64,000 nucleotides of DNA from Haliclona indistincta (taxonomy: Eukaryota > Porifera > Demospongiae > Haplosclerida > Chalinidae): assembly GCA_964017065.1 (NCBI GenBank), contig OZ024791.1, positions 3,605,410 through 3,669,409 of the forward strand, in the 5' to 3' direction. Under the pieces are notes generated by a model that saw only the letters and a program-made list of their open reading frames with translations, had not been told where the DNA came from and ran no database searches. Below, one piece after another: positions 53,316 to 64,000 of this stretch; positions within the stretch are counted from its first letter, which is position 1; each line of letters starts with the position of its first letter. The position numbers were made by a program, and so were the translations under genes.

Positions 53316-54212
53316 GATTGATTGCTGAACGGATTATTCACAAACTAGCTAATACATGCCTTGAAAATTCAATGATTTATAATGCTGTCTTGGTTTGGCA
53401 GAATGTTTTGTGTTCAGGCAAAACTAACAGCATGACAATTTCTGATTTCTCTATGACCGACAGAGGATAGTTTGAACACAAAATGGGGACAATGCTAATT
53501 ATGTATCGACTACTCCTGACGACAATATTTCACATAGTGTACATGCTTAAGTTTAGCTGCAGAAAGTACGTTGTCCATCCCACCATGTGAAGATACTGCT
53601 GAAAGGGACACAGAGTGGAATTATTACATCATTGCTGAATAATTATTTTAGGCGAGCCCCACATTGAAGCCATTTGAAGGTGATGTGCGTCTCACAGTAG
53701 AATCATTATCTATGGTAGAACTGATCTTTTTGTTTATGATTATCGCTTTTTGCTAACTAGATCGTCTATAGCTAGACTAGCTCATCACCAACATCGCACA
53801 ATGGCGAGACCCTAAAATCTTGTCCGTCATTTCATTATTATAGTATCTACAAGCGGCATTTACACGACAATGCTATCAGGTGAAAACGAAGACTTTGGTA
53901 CACAAAATTAATATGGACCTTGCTGTTGTCACAAATTCTCACAATCACTGACACTGTCTGGTGGAGAAGGCGTGCCACCACATGCTACAAAAACAACTGG
54001 TGTGTTTGACAGGTAGTTGCCCAACCTCAGCCTTAAGGTGGCGGGTTACAAAATTTATGAATATTAATGAGAAAAACTGTTTTCGCTTGGAACTCTTGAC
54101 AGAAATATGCAATCAGCACAAAAGTCGCTATAAGGCATCGTAGTAAGTGTCCTCGCATAACCAATGACTCTTGAGGAAATAAGCAAAGAGCAGAGTCGAC
54201 ACAATCCTAGGG
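53316..54212. other. Downstream of nudC, no gene
   Basis: Presumed 3' UTR and intergenic DNA. No ORF with recognisable motifs. Confidence 0.5.
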
Positions 54213-54220
54213 AACACAGC

Positions 54221-54584
54221 CAGTGGCGTAGCCAGAGTGGGGCCTGTGCCCCACCAAGTTTCACTAGTGCCCCACTCCAAAATCGAGTCTCCTAATTAAA
54301 ATTCATCAGTTAATTATAGCACATACTTGTCTTCATGATCAGTTAGTCTAGCTGAACGCACTTAGCTGACTTATAAGCAATACTGGGCTGATCTGTCTGA
54401 CTGACGGTCGATCTCTGACTTGCTGCAGCCATTTTAGGCGTGGCCAATGCGAGGCGTGGCTTGTTTACACGTGTAGCTGGTTAAAAACGTGCATCTCATG
54501 AATATTAATCCGCAAAAATTTTTCGGGCTCGCTTCGCTCGCCACTTTAGTGCCCCACCTCTGAAAAATCCTGGCTACGCCACTG
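54221..54584. mobile_element. 364 bp hAT-type MITE
   Basis: Ends CAGTGGCGTAGCCAG / CTGGCTACGCCACTG with 8 bp duplication AACACAGC at 54213-54220 and 54585-54592. GTGCCCCAC motifs repeat near both ends. Confidence 0.95.
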
Positions 54585-54592
54585 AACACAGC

Positions 54593-55246
54593 AGCTATTT
54601 TTCCCACAAGATTACGCGACGTGTAGCGTTAGCTAGTCTACGAAAAATGGTTTATATTCGAGCAAATACAACCTTTGAGTGAATGATGGAGTGTCTTCTC
54701 GCTATCTTTCTTGAATCAAGATTTTATTGTCGCTAAAAGGAAAGAGTGCGCCAGTGACCTGCGTTTGAAAAAGGCCCCACCATTCACTCTGAATGTTACT
54801 TATGTACATGTAGATACTAGTCAGTGGACGCAGCTCTCGACACAGCTTCCAAAATCTTGTGGGAAAAATCTGAGTTCATTTCTGCCATTGCCGTGTATTG
54901 TTTCTCAGCGAGCTCCACCCCTTTTGTCGTGAACATCATTATTTGCACACGTGAATATTGAATGCACCATCGACTAATCTATGTATAAAATAGTCCAGGT
55001 CAACATCTGCTACTGTAGAATAAGCCGGAATTGCGCCAAAGCCGATCGCTATAAAACTCGATTTTTCAACGCCAAATTTCTTGACGAGCGCGCTAAAGCA
55101 AGAAGCGAAGTACTCATCAAACGCTTCTTAGGGATAAACTCTAGCGCGAGAGCTATATTGGAAAGAATAGAAGCATCTTGTTTCCAAAAAATTCCCAATA
55201 AATGGCTTAAGGAAAACGCTGAAACACGCCATTTATTGGGAATTAT
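54593..55246. other. Unannotated stretch before the satellite
   Basis: No gene recognised. An inverted repeat AATTCCCAATAAATGGC / GCCATTTATTGGGAATT lies at 55188-55205 and 55228-55245, right at the satellite edge. Confidence 0.5.
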
Positions 55247-58200
55247 AGATGAATTCCCCTGTCACGGCAGTGGGTCTCTCTGGAAGATGAATTCCCCTGT
55301 CGCTGTTCTCGCCGTCGACTCTTTCAGGGCGGTGAGTCTTCCTTAAAGATTTGAGATGAATTCCCCTGTCACTGTTATCGCCGTCGACTCTGTCACGGCA
55401 GTGGGTCTCTCTGGACGATTTGAGATGAATTCCCCTCTCGCTGTTCTCGCCGTTGACTCTTTCACGGCAGTGAGTCTTCCTTCAAGATTTGAGATGAATT
55501 CCCCTGTCACTGTTCTCGCCGTCGACAATGTCACAGCAAGTGAGTTTCCCTTCAAGATTTGAGTTGAATTGCCCGGTCACAGCTCTCACCGTTGACACTG
55601 TCACAGTGAGTTTCCCTTCACGATTTGAGAAGAATTCTCCCCGTCGACACCGGCAACGCAATGAGGACATGAGATGAATCCCCCTGTCGCTGTTCTCGCC
55701 GTCAACTCTTTCACGGCAGTGAGTCTTCCTTCACGATTTGAGATGAATTCCCCTGTCACTGTTATCGCCGTCGACTCTGTCACGGCAGTGGGTCTCTCTG
55801 GAAGATTTGAGATGAATTCCCCTGTCGCAGTTCTCGCCGTCGACTCTTTCACGGCAGTGAGTCTTCCTTCAAGATTTGAGATGAATTCCCCTGTCACTGT
55901 TCTCGCCGTCGACTCTGTCACTACAGTGGGTCTCTCTGGAAGATTTGAGATGAATTCCCCTGTCGCTGTTCTCGCCGTCGACTCTTTCACGGCAGTCAGT
56001 CTTCCTTCAAGATTTGAGATGAATTCCCCTGTCACTGTTATCGCCGTCGACACCGTTACGGCAGTGGGTCCCTCTGGAAGATTTGAGATGAATTCCCCTG
56101 TCGCAGTTCTCGCCGTCGACTCTTTCAGGGCAGTGAGTCTTCCTTCAAGATTTGAGATGAATTCCCCTGTCACCGTTCTCGCCGTCGACAATGTCACAGC
56201 AAGGGAGTTTCCCTTCAAGATTTGAGTTGAATTGCCCGGTCACAGCTCTCACCGTTGACACAGTCACAGTGAGTTTCCCTTCACGATTTGAGAAGAATTC
56301 TCCCCGTCGACACCGGCAACGCAATGAGGACATGAGATGAATCCCCCTGTCGCTGTTCTTGCCGTCAACTCTTTCACGGCAGTGAGTCTTCCTTCACGAT
56401 TTGAGATGAATTCCCCTGTCACTGTTATCGCCGTCGACTCTGTCACGGGAGTGGGTCTCTCTGGAAGATTTGAGATGAATTCCCCTGTCGCTGTTCTCGC
56501 CGTCGACTCATTCACGGCAGTGAGTCTTCCTTCACCATTTGAGATGAATTCCCCAGTCACTGTTATCGCCGTCGACTCTGTCACGGCAGTGGGTCTCAAG
56601 GGAAGATTTGAGATGAATTCCCCCTGTCGCTGTTCTCGCCGTCGACTCTTTCACGGCAGTGAGTCTTTCTTCAAGATTTTAGATGAATTCCCCTGTCGCT
56701 GTTCTCGCCGTCGACTTTGTCACGGCAGTGGGTCTCTCTGGAAGATTTGAGATGAATTCCCCTGTCGCTGTTCTCGCCCTCGACTGTGTCACGGCAGTGG
56801 GTCTCTCTGGAAGATTTGAGATGAATTCCCCTGTCGCTGTTCTCGCCGTCGACTTTTTCACGGCAGTGAGTCTTCCTTCACCATTTGAGATGAATTCCCT
56901 TGTCACTGTTATCGCCGTCGACTCTGTCACGGCAGTGGGTCTCTCTGGAAGATTTGAGATGAATTCCGCTGTCGCTGTTCTCGCCGTCGACTCTTTCACG
57001 GCAGTGAGTCTTCCTTCACGATTTGAGATGAATTCCCTTGTCACTGTTATCGCCGTCGACTCTGTCACGGCAGTGGGTCTCTTTGGAAGATTTGAGATGA
57101 ATTCCCCTGTCGCAGTTCTCGCCGTCGACTCTTTCACGGCAGTGAGTCTTCCTTCAAGATTTGAGATGAATTCCCCTGTCACTGTTCTCGCCGTCGACAA
57201 TGTCACAGCAAGTGAGTTTCCCTTCAAGATTTGAGTTGAATTGCCCGGTCACAGCTCTCACCGTTGACACTGTCACAGTGAGTTTCCCTTCACGATTTGA
57301 GAAGAATTCTCCCCGTCGACACCGGCAACGCAATGAGGACATGAGATGAATCCCCCTGTCGCTGTTCTCGCCGTCAACTCTTTCACGGCAGTGAGTCTCA
57401 ATGGAAGATTTGACATTAATTCTCGCCGTCGACTCTTTCACGGCAGTCAGTCCTCCTTCAAGATTTGAGATGAATTCCCCTGTCACTGTTCTCGCCGTCG
57501 ACTTTGTCACGGCAGTGGGTCTCTCTAGAAGGTTTGAGATTAATTCCTCCTGTAGCTGTTCTCGCCCTCGACTCTTTCACGGCAGTGAGTCTTCCTTCAC
57601 CATTTGAGATGAATTTCCCTGTCACTGTTATCGCCGTCGACACCGTCACGGCAGTGGGTCCCTCTGGAAGATTTGAGATGAATTCCCCTGTCGCAGTTCT
57701 CGCCGTCGACTCTTTCACGGCAGTGAGTCTTCCTTCAAGATTTGAGATGAATTCCCCTGTCACCGTTCTCGCCGTCGACAATGTCACAGCAAGTGAGTTT
57801 CCTTCAAGATTTGAGTTGAATTGCCCGGTCACAGCTCTCACCGTTGACACAGTCACAGTGAGTTTCCCTTCACGATTTGAGAAGAATTCTCCCCGTCGAC
57901 ACCGGCAACGCAATGAGGACATGAGATGAATCCCCCTGTCGCTGTTCTCGCCGTCAACTCTTTCGCGGCAGTGAGTCTTCCTTCACTATTTGAGATGAAC
58001 TCCCCAGTCACTGTTATCGCCGTCGACTCTGTCACGGCAGTGGGTCTCTCTGGAAGATTTGAGATTAATTAGTCCCCCTGTCGCTGTTCTCGCCGTCGAC
58101 TCTTTCACGGCAGTGAGTCTTCCTTTAAGATTTGAGATGAATTCCCTTGTCACTGTTATCGCCGTCGACTCTGTCACGGCAGTGGGTCTCTCTGGAAGAT

Positions 58201-61200
58201 TTGAGATGAATTCCCCCTGTCGCTGTTCTCACCGTCGACTCTTTGACGGCAGTGAGTCTTCCTTCAAGATTTGAGATGAATTCCCCTGTCACTGTTCTCG
58301 CCGTCGACTCTGTCACGGTAGTGGGTCTCTATGGAAGATTTGAGATGAATTCCCCCTGTCGCTGTTCTCGCCGTCGACTCTTTCCCGGCAGTGAGTCTTC
58401 CTTCAAGATTTGAGATGAATTCCCCTGTCACTGTTATCGCCGTCGACTCTGTCACGGCAGTGGGTCTCTCTCGAAGATTTGAGATGAATTCCCCTGTCGT
58501 TGTTTTCGCCGTCGACTCTTTCACGGCAGTGAGTCTTCCTTCACGATTTGAGATGAATTCCCTTGTCACTGTAATCGCCGTCGACTCTGTCACAACAGTG
58601 GGTCTCTCTGGAAGATTTGAGATGAATTCCCCTGTCGCTGTTCTAGCCGTCGACTCTCTCACGGCAGTGGGTCTCAATGGAAGATTTGACATTAATTCCT
58701 CCTGTCGTTGTTCTCGCCGTCGACTCTTTCACGGCAGTGAGTCTTCCTTCACCATTTGAGATGAATTCCCCTTCTCGCTGTTCTCGCCCTTGACTCTTTC
58801 ACGGCAGTGAGTCTTCTTTCAAGATTTGAGATGAATTCCCCTGTCGCTGTTCTCGCCGTCGACTCTTTCACGGCAGTGAGTCTTCCTTCACGATTTGAGA
58901 TGAATTCCCCTGTCACTGTTATCGCCGTCGACTCTGTCACGGCAGTGGGTCTCTCTAGAAGATTTGAGATGAATTCCCTTGTCGCTGTTATCGCCGTCGA
59001 CTCTGCCACGGCAGTGGGTTTCTCTGGAAGATTTGAGATGAATTCCCCTGTCGCTGTTCTCGTCGTCGACTCTTTCACGGCGGTGAGTCTTCCTTCAAGA
59101 TTTGAGATGAATTCCCCTGTCACTGTTCTCGCCGTCGACAATGTCACAGCAAGTGAGTTTCCCTTCAAGATTTGAGATGAATTCCCCGGTCACAGCTCTC
59201 GCCATTGACACAGTCACAGTGAGTTTCCCTTCATGATTTGAGATGAATTCTCCCCGTTGACACTGACTAGGCAGTGAGGACATGAGCTGAATTCTCCCCG
59301 TCACTGCTCTCGCCATTGACACTGTCACAGCAGTGAGTCTTCCTTCAAGATTTGAGATGAATTCCCCTGTCACTGTTCTCGCCGTCGACAATGTCACAGC
59401 AAGTGAGTTTCCCTTCAAGATTTGAGTTGAATTGCCCGGTCACAGCTATCGCCGTTGAAACTGTCACAGTGAGTTTCCCTTCACGATTTGAGAAGAATTC
59501 TCCCCGTCGACACCGTCAAGGCAGTGAGGACATGAGATGAATCCCCCTGTCGCTGTTCTCGCCGTCAACTCTTTCCCGGCAGTGTGTCTTCCTTCACGAT
59601 TTGAGATTAATTCCCCTGTCACTGTTATCGCCGTCGACTCTGTCACGGAAGTGGGTCTCTCTGGAAGATTTGAGATTAATTAGTCCCCCTGTCGCTGTTC
59701 TCGCCGTCGACTCTTTCACGGCAGTGAGTCTTCCTTTAAGATTTGAGATGAATTCCCTTGTCACTGTTATCGCCGTCGACTCTGTCACGGCAGTGGGTCT
59801 CTCTGGAAGATTTGAGATGAATTCCGCCTGTCGCTGTTCTCACCGTCGACTCTTTCACGGCAGTGAGTCTTCCTTCAAGATTTGAGATGAATTCCCCTGT
59901 CACTGTTCTTGCCGTCGACTCTGTCACGGTAGTGGGTCACTATGGAAGATTTGAGATGAATTCCCCTGTCGCTGTTCTCGCCGTCGACTCTTTCCCGGCA
60001 GTGAGTCTTCCTTCAAGATTTGAGATGAATTCCCCTGTCACTGTTCTCGCCGTCGACTCTGTCACGGCAGTGGGTCTCTCTCGAAGATTTGAGATGAATT
60101 CCCCTGTCGTTGTTTTCGCCGTCGACTCTTTCACGGCAGTGAGCCTTCCTTAAAGATTTGAGATGAATTCCCCTGTCACTGTTCTCGCCGTCGACTCTGT
60201 CACGGCAGTGGGTTTCTCTGGAAGGTTTGAGATTAATTCCCCCTGTAGCTGTTCTCGCCCTCGACTCTTTCACGGCAGTGAGTCTTCCTTCAAAATTACA
60301 GATGAATTCCCCTGTCACTGTTATCGCCGTCGACACCGTCACGGCAGTGGGTCCCTCAGGAAGATTTGAGATGAATTCCCCTGTCACCGTTCTCGCCGTC
60401 GACAATGTCACAGCAAGTGAGTTTCCCTTCAAGATTTGAGTTGAATTGCCCGGTCACAGCTCTCACCGTTGACACAGTCACAGTGAGTTTCCCTTCACGA
60501 TTTGAGAAGAATTCTCCCCGTCGACACCGGCAACGCAATGAGGACATGAGATGAATCCCCATGTCGCTGTTCTCGCCGTCAACTCTTTCACGGCAGTGAG
60601 TCTTCCTTCACGATTTGAGATGAATTCCCCTGTCACTGTTATCGCCGTCGACTCTGTCACATGAGTGGGTCTCTCTGGAAGATTTGAGATGAATTCCCCT
60701 GTCGCTGTTCTCGCCGTCGACTCATTCACGGCAGTGAGTCTTCCTTCACCATTTGAGATGAATTCCCCTGTCACTGTTATCGCCGTCGACTCTGTCACGG
60801 CAGTGGGTCTCAACAGAAGATTTAAGATTAATTCCCCCTTTCGCTGTTCTCGCCGTCGACTCTTTCACGGCAGTGAGTCTTCCTTCAAGATTTTAGATGA
60901 ATTCCCCTGTAGCTGTTCTCGCCGTCGACTCTGTCACGGCAGTGGATCTCTCTGGAAGATTTGAGATGAATTCCCCTGTCGCTGTTCTCGCCCTCGACTC
61001 TGTCACGGCAGTGGATCTCTCTGGAAGATTTGAGATGAATTCCCGTGTCGCTGTTCTCGCCGTCGACTCTTTCACGGCAGTGAGTCTTCCTTCACCATTT
61101 GAGATGAATTCCCCTTCTCGCTGTTCTCGCCCTTGACTCTTTCACGGCAGTGAGTCTTCTTTCAAGATTTGAGATGAATTTTCTCGCCGTCGACTCTTTC

Positions 61201-64000
61201 ACGGCAGTGAGTGTTCCTTCACGATTTGAGATGAATTCCCCTGTCACTGTTATCGCCGTCGACTCTGCCACGACAGTGGGTTTCTCTGGAAGATTTGAGA
61301 TGAATTCCCCTGTCGCTGTTCTCGTCGTCGACTCTTTCACGGCGGTGAGTCTTCCTTCAAGATATGAGATGAATTCCCCTGTCACTGTTCTCGCCGTCGA
61401 CAATGTCACAGCAAGTGAGTTCCCTTCAAGATTTGAGATGAATTCCCCGGTCACAGCTCTCGCCATTGACACAGTCACAGTGAGTTTCCCTTCATGATTT
61501 GAGATGAATTCTCCCCGTTGACACTGACTAGGCAGTGAGGACATGAGCTGAATTCTCCCCGTCACTGCTCTCGCCGTTGACACTGTCTCAGCAGTGAGTC
61601 TTCCTTCAAGATTTGAGATGAATTCCCCTGTCACTGTTCTCGCCGTCGACAATGTCACAGCAAGTGAGTTTCCTTCAAGATTTGAGTTGAATTGCCCGGT
61701 ATCAGCTCTCGCCGTTGAAACTGTCACAGTGAGTTTCCCTTCACGATTTGAGAAGAATTCTCCCCGTCGACACCGTCAAGGCAGTGAGGACATGAGATGA
61801 ATCCCCCTGTCGCTGTTCTCGCCGTCAACTCTTTCACGGCAGTGAGTCTTCCTTCACGATTTGAGATTAATTCCCCTGTCACTGTTATCGCCGTCGACTC
61901 TGTCACGGAAGTGGGTCTCTCTGGAAGATTTGAGATTAATTAGTCCCCCTGTCGCTGTTCTCGCCGTCGACTCTTTCACGGCAGTGAGTCTTTTTTTAAG
62001 ATTTGAGATGAATTCCCTTGTCACTGTTATCGCCGTCGACTCTGTCACGGCAGTGGGTCTCTCTGGAAGATTTGAGATGAATTCCCCCTGTCGCTGTTCT
62101 TACCGACGACTCTATCACGGCAGTGAGTCTTCCTTCAAGATTTGAGATGAATGCCATTGTCACTGTTCTCGCCGTCGACTCTGTCACGGCAGTGGGTCTC
62201 TATGGAAGATTTGAGATGAATTCCCCCTGTTGCTGTTCTCGCCGTCGACTCTTTCACGGCAGTGAGTCTTCCTTCAAGATTTGAGATGAATTCCCTTGTC
62301 ACTGTTCTCGCCGTCGACTCTGTCACGGCAGTGGGTCTCTCTCGAAGATTTGAGATGAATTCCCCTGTCGTTGTTCTCGCCGTCGACTCTTTCACGGCAG
62401 TGACTCTTCCTTCACGATTTGAGATGAATTCCCTTGTCACTGTAATCGCCGTCGACTCTGTCACGGCAGTGGGTCTCTCTCGAAGATTTGAGATGAATTC
62501 CCCTGTCGTTGTTCTCGCCGTCGACTCTTTCACGGCAGTGAGTCTTCCTTCACGATTTGAGATGAATTCCCTTGTCACTGTAATCGCCGTCGACTCTGTC
62601 ACAACAGTGGGTCTCTCTGGAAGATTTGAGATGAATTCCATTGTCGCTGTTCTCGCCGTCGACTCTTTCACGGCAGTGAGTGTTCCTTCACGATTTGAGA
62701 TCAATTCCACTGTCACTGTTATCGCCGTCGACTCTGTCACGGCAGTGGGTCTCAATGGAAGATTTGACATTAATTCCTCCTGTCGCTGTTCTCGCCGTCG
62801 ACTCTTTCACTGCAGTGAGTCTTCCTTCAAGATTTGAGATGAATTCCCCTGTCACTGTTCTCGCCGTCGACACCGTCACGGCAGTGGGTCCCTGTCGAAG
62901 ATTTGAGATGAATTCCCCTGTCGCTGTTCTCGCCGTCGACTCTTTCACGGCAGTGAGTCTTCCTTCACCATTTGAGATGAATTTCCCTGTCACTGTTATC
63001 GCCGTCGACACCGTCACGGCAGTGGGTCCCTCTGGAAGATTTGAGATGAATTCTCCTGTCGCAGTTCTCGCCGTCGACTCTTTCACGGCAGTGAGTCTTC
63101 CTTCAAGATTTGAGATGAATTCCCCTGTCACCGTTCTCGCCGTCGACAATGTCACAGCAAGTGAGTTTCCCTTCAAGATTTGAGTTGAATTGCCTGGTCA
63201 CAGCTCTCACCGTTGACACAGTCACAGTGAGTTTCCCTTCACGATTTGAGAAGAATTCTCCCCGTCGACACCGGCAACGCAATGAGGACATGAGATGAAT
63301 CCCCCTGTCGCTGTTCTCGCCGTCAACTCTTTCCCGGCAGTGTGTCTTCCTTCACGATTTGAGATTAATTCTCCTGTCACTGTTATCGCCGTCGACTCTG
63401 TCACGGAAGTGGGTCTCTCTGGAGATTTGAGATTAATTAGTCCCCCTGTCGCTGTTCTCGCCGTCGACTCTTTCACGGCAGTGAGTCTTCCTTTAAGATT
63501 TGAGATGAATTCCCTTGTCACTGTTATCGCCGTCGACTCTGTCACGGCAGTGGGTCTCTCTGGAAGATTTGAGATGAATTCCGCCTGTCGCTGTTCTCAC
63601 CGTCGACTCTTTCACGGCAGTGAGTCTTCCTTCAAGATTTGAGATGAATTCCCCTGTCACTGTTCTCGCCGTCGACTCTGTCACGGTAGTGGGTCACTAT
63701 GGAAGGTTTGAGATGAATCCCCCTGTCGCTGTTGTCGCCGTCAACTCTTTCGCGGCAGTGAGTCTTCCTTCACGATTTGAGATGAACTCCCCTGTCACTG
63801 TTCTCGCCGTCGACTCTGTCACGGCAGTGGGTCTTCCTTCACGATTTGAGATGAATTCCCCTGTCACTGTTATCGCCGTCGACTCTGTCACATGAGTGGG
63901 TCTCTCTGGAAGATTTGAGATGAATTCCCCTGTCGCTGTTCTCGCCGTCGACTCATTCACGGCAGTGAGTCTTCCTTCACCATTTGAGATGAATTTCCCT
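55247..64000. repeat. 69 bp satellite array, over 8.7 kb, runs off the window
   Basis: About 125 units of 69 bp. Two main unit types alternate: GATGAATTCCCCTGTCGCTG...CTTTCACGGCAGTGAGTCTTCC and GATGAATTCCCCTGTCACTG...CTGTCACGGCAGTGGGTCTCTC. Nearly every unit has an EcoRI (GAATTC) and a SalI (GTCGAC) site. Diverged units (GAATTGCCCGGTCACAGC; GAAGAATTCTCCCCGTCGACACC; GAGGACATGAGATGAATCC) recur as a block at about 55.56, 56.22, 57.23, 57.82, 59.43, 60.44, 61.69 and 63.18 kb, showing higher-order structure. The 69 bp period (23 codons) leaves long open frames on both strands. Confidence 0.97.

Noticed and set aside
55356..63960. Dozens of long ORFs with 23-residue repeats on both strands
   Set aside because: They exist because the satellite period is 69 bp and units lack stops. 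Frames break at single-base indels (extra C in CCCCC units) and TGA-containing variant units, and both strands are equally open.
55247..64000. CRISPR array
   Set aside because: No unique spacers; whole units are repeated, the period is 69 bp, and the DNA is eukaryotic.

Overview
This is a window of eukaryotic nuclear DNA, almost certainly metazoan. The only host gene I can place with confidence is the 3' half of nudC (NudC, a dynein/Hsp90 co-chaperone). Four plus-strand coding exons at 28289-28372, 43542-43610, 53171-53220 and 53264-53315 encode the last 84 or so residues of the protein. Three of the four are separated by introns of 15.2 kb and 9.6 kb; the last intron is only 43 bp. The mix of mobile elements (DIRS-like, Gypsy, BEL/Pao, MULE, hAT, Tc1, Harbinger, TTAA-flanked elements, LINE) fits an early-branching marine invertebrate. 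My memory of similar small ORFs from sponge genomes makes a sponge my best guess, but that is weak.

Layout. 0.2-0.6 kb: a HIRAN-like ORF. 1.7-3.4 kb: a decayed DIRS/Ngaro-type tyrosine-recombinase retroelement (RNase H then recombinase, minus strand), hit by a small MITE and joined to a Tc1 helix-turn-helix fragment. 4.2-5.4 kb: first copy of a composite inverted-repeat family (called A/B here). 5.9-7.9 kb: one candidate exon, a decayed duplicated segment and a Harbinger transposase scrap. 8.2-13.5 kb: a complete 4.3 kb Gypsy element with 190 bp LTRs and a GATAT target duplication, nested in the gag-protease region of another Gypsy. 13.5-16.1 kb: second A/B copy, split by a 1.4 kb near-perfect palindrome. 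16.2-21.1 kb: Tc1 and LINE fragments, several MITEs and a TTAA-flanked element. 21.66-28.09 kb: a Gypsy with 215 bp LTRs and an AACAT target duplication that lacks RT and most of the integrase, and carries a 3.3 kb TTAA-flanked composite.

28.3-53.3 kb is nudC with its intronic transposons. Intron one holds A/B copies and a 9 kb hAT element (8 bp duplication GTTCTTCG). Inside the hAT is a 5.4 kb intron-containing MULE (9 bp duplication GCGTTAGAG) whose terminal inverted repeats are minisatellites, and also a TTAA-flanked insertion. Intron two holds a lone palindrome arm, a Gypsy remnant, a second MULE and a BEL/Pao remnant.

54.2-54.6 kb is a hAT MITE. From 55.25 kb to the window end (over 8.7 kb) is a 69 bp satellite. 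Because 69 is divisible by three it gives long open frames on both strands, but they look like a by-product of the period and not protein genes.

Nearly every coding region other than nudC is transposon-derived and most are broken by stops, frameshifts or nested insertions. The most informative signals are the target-site duplications, which let the order of insertions be read directly.
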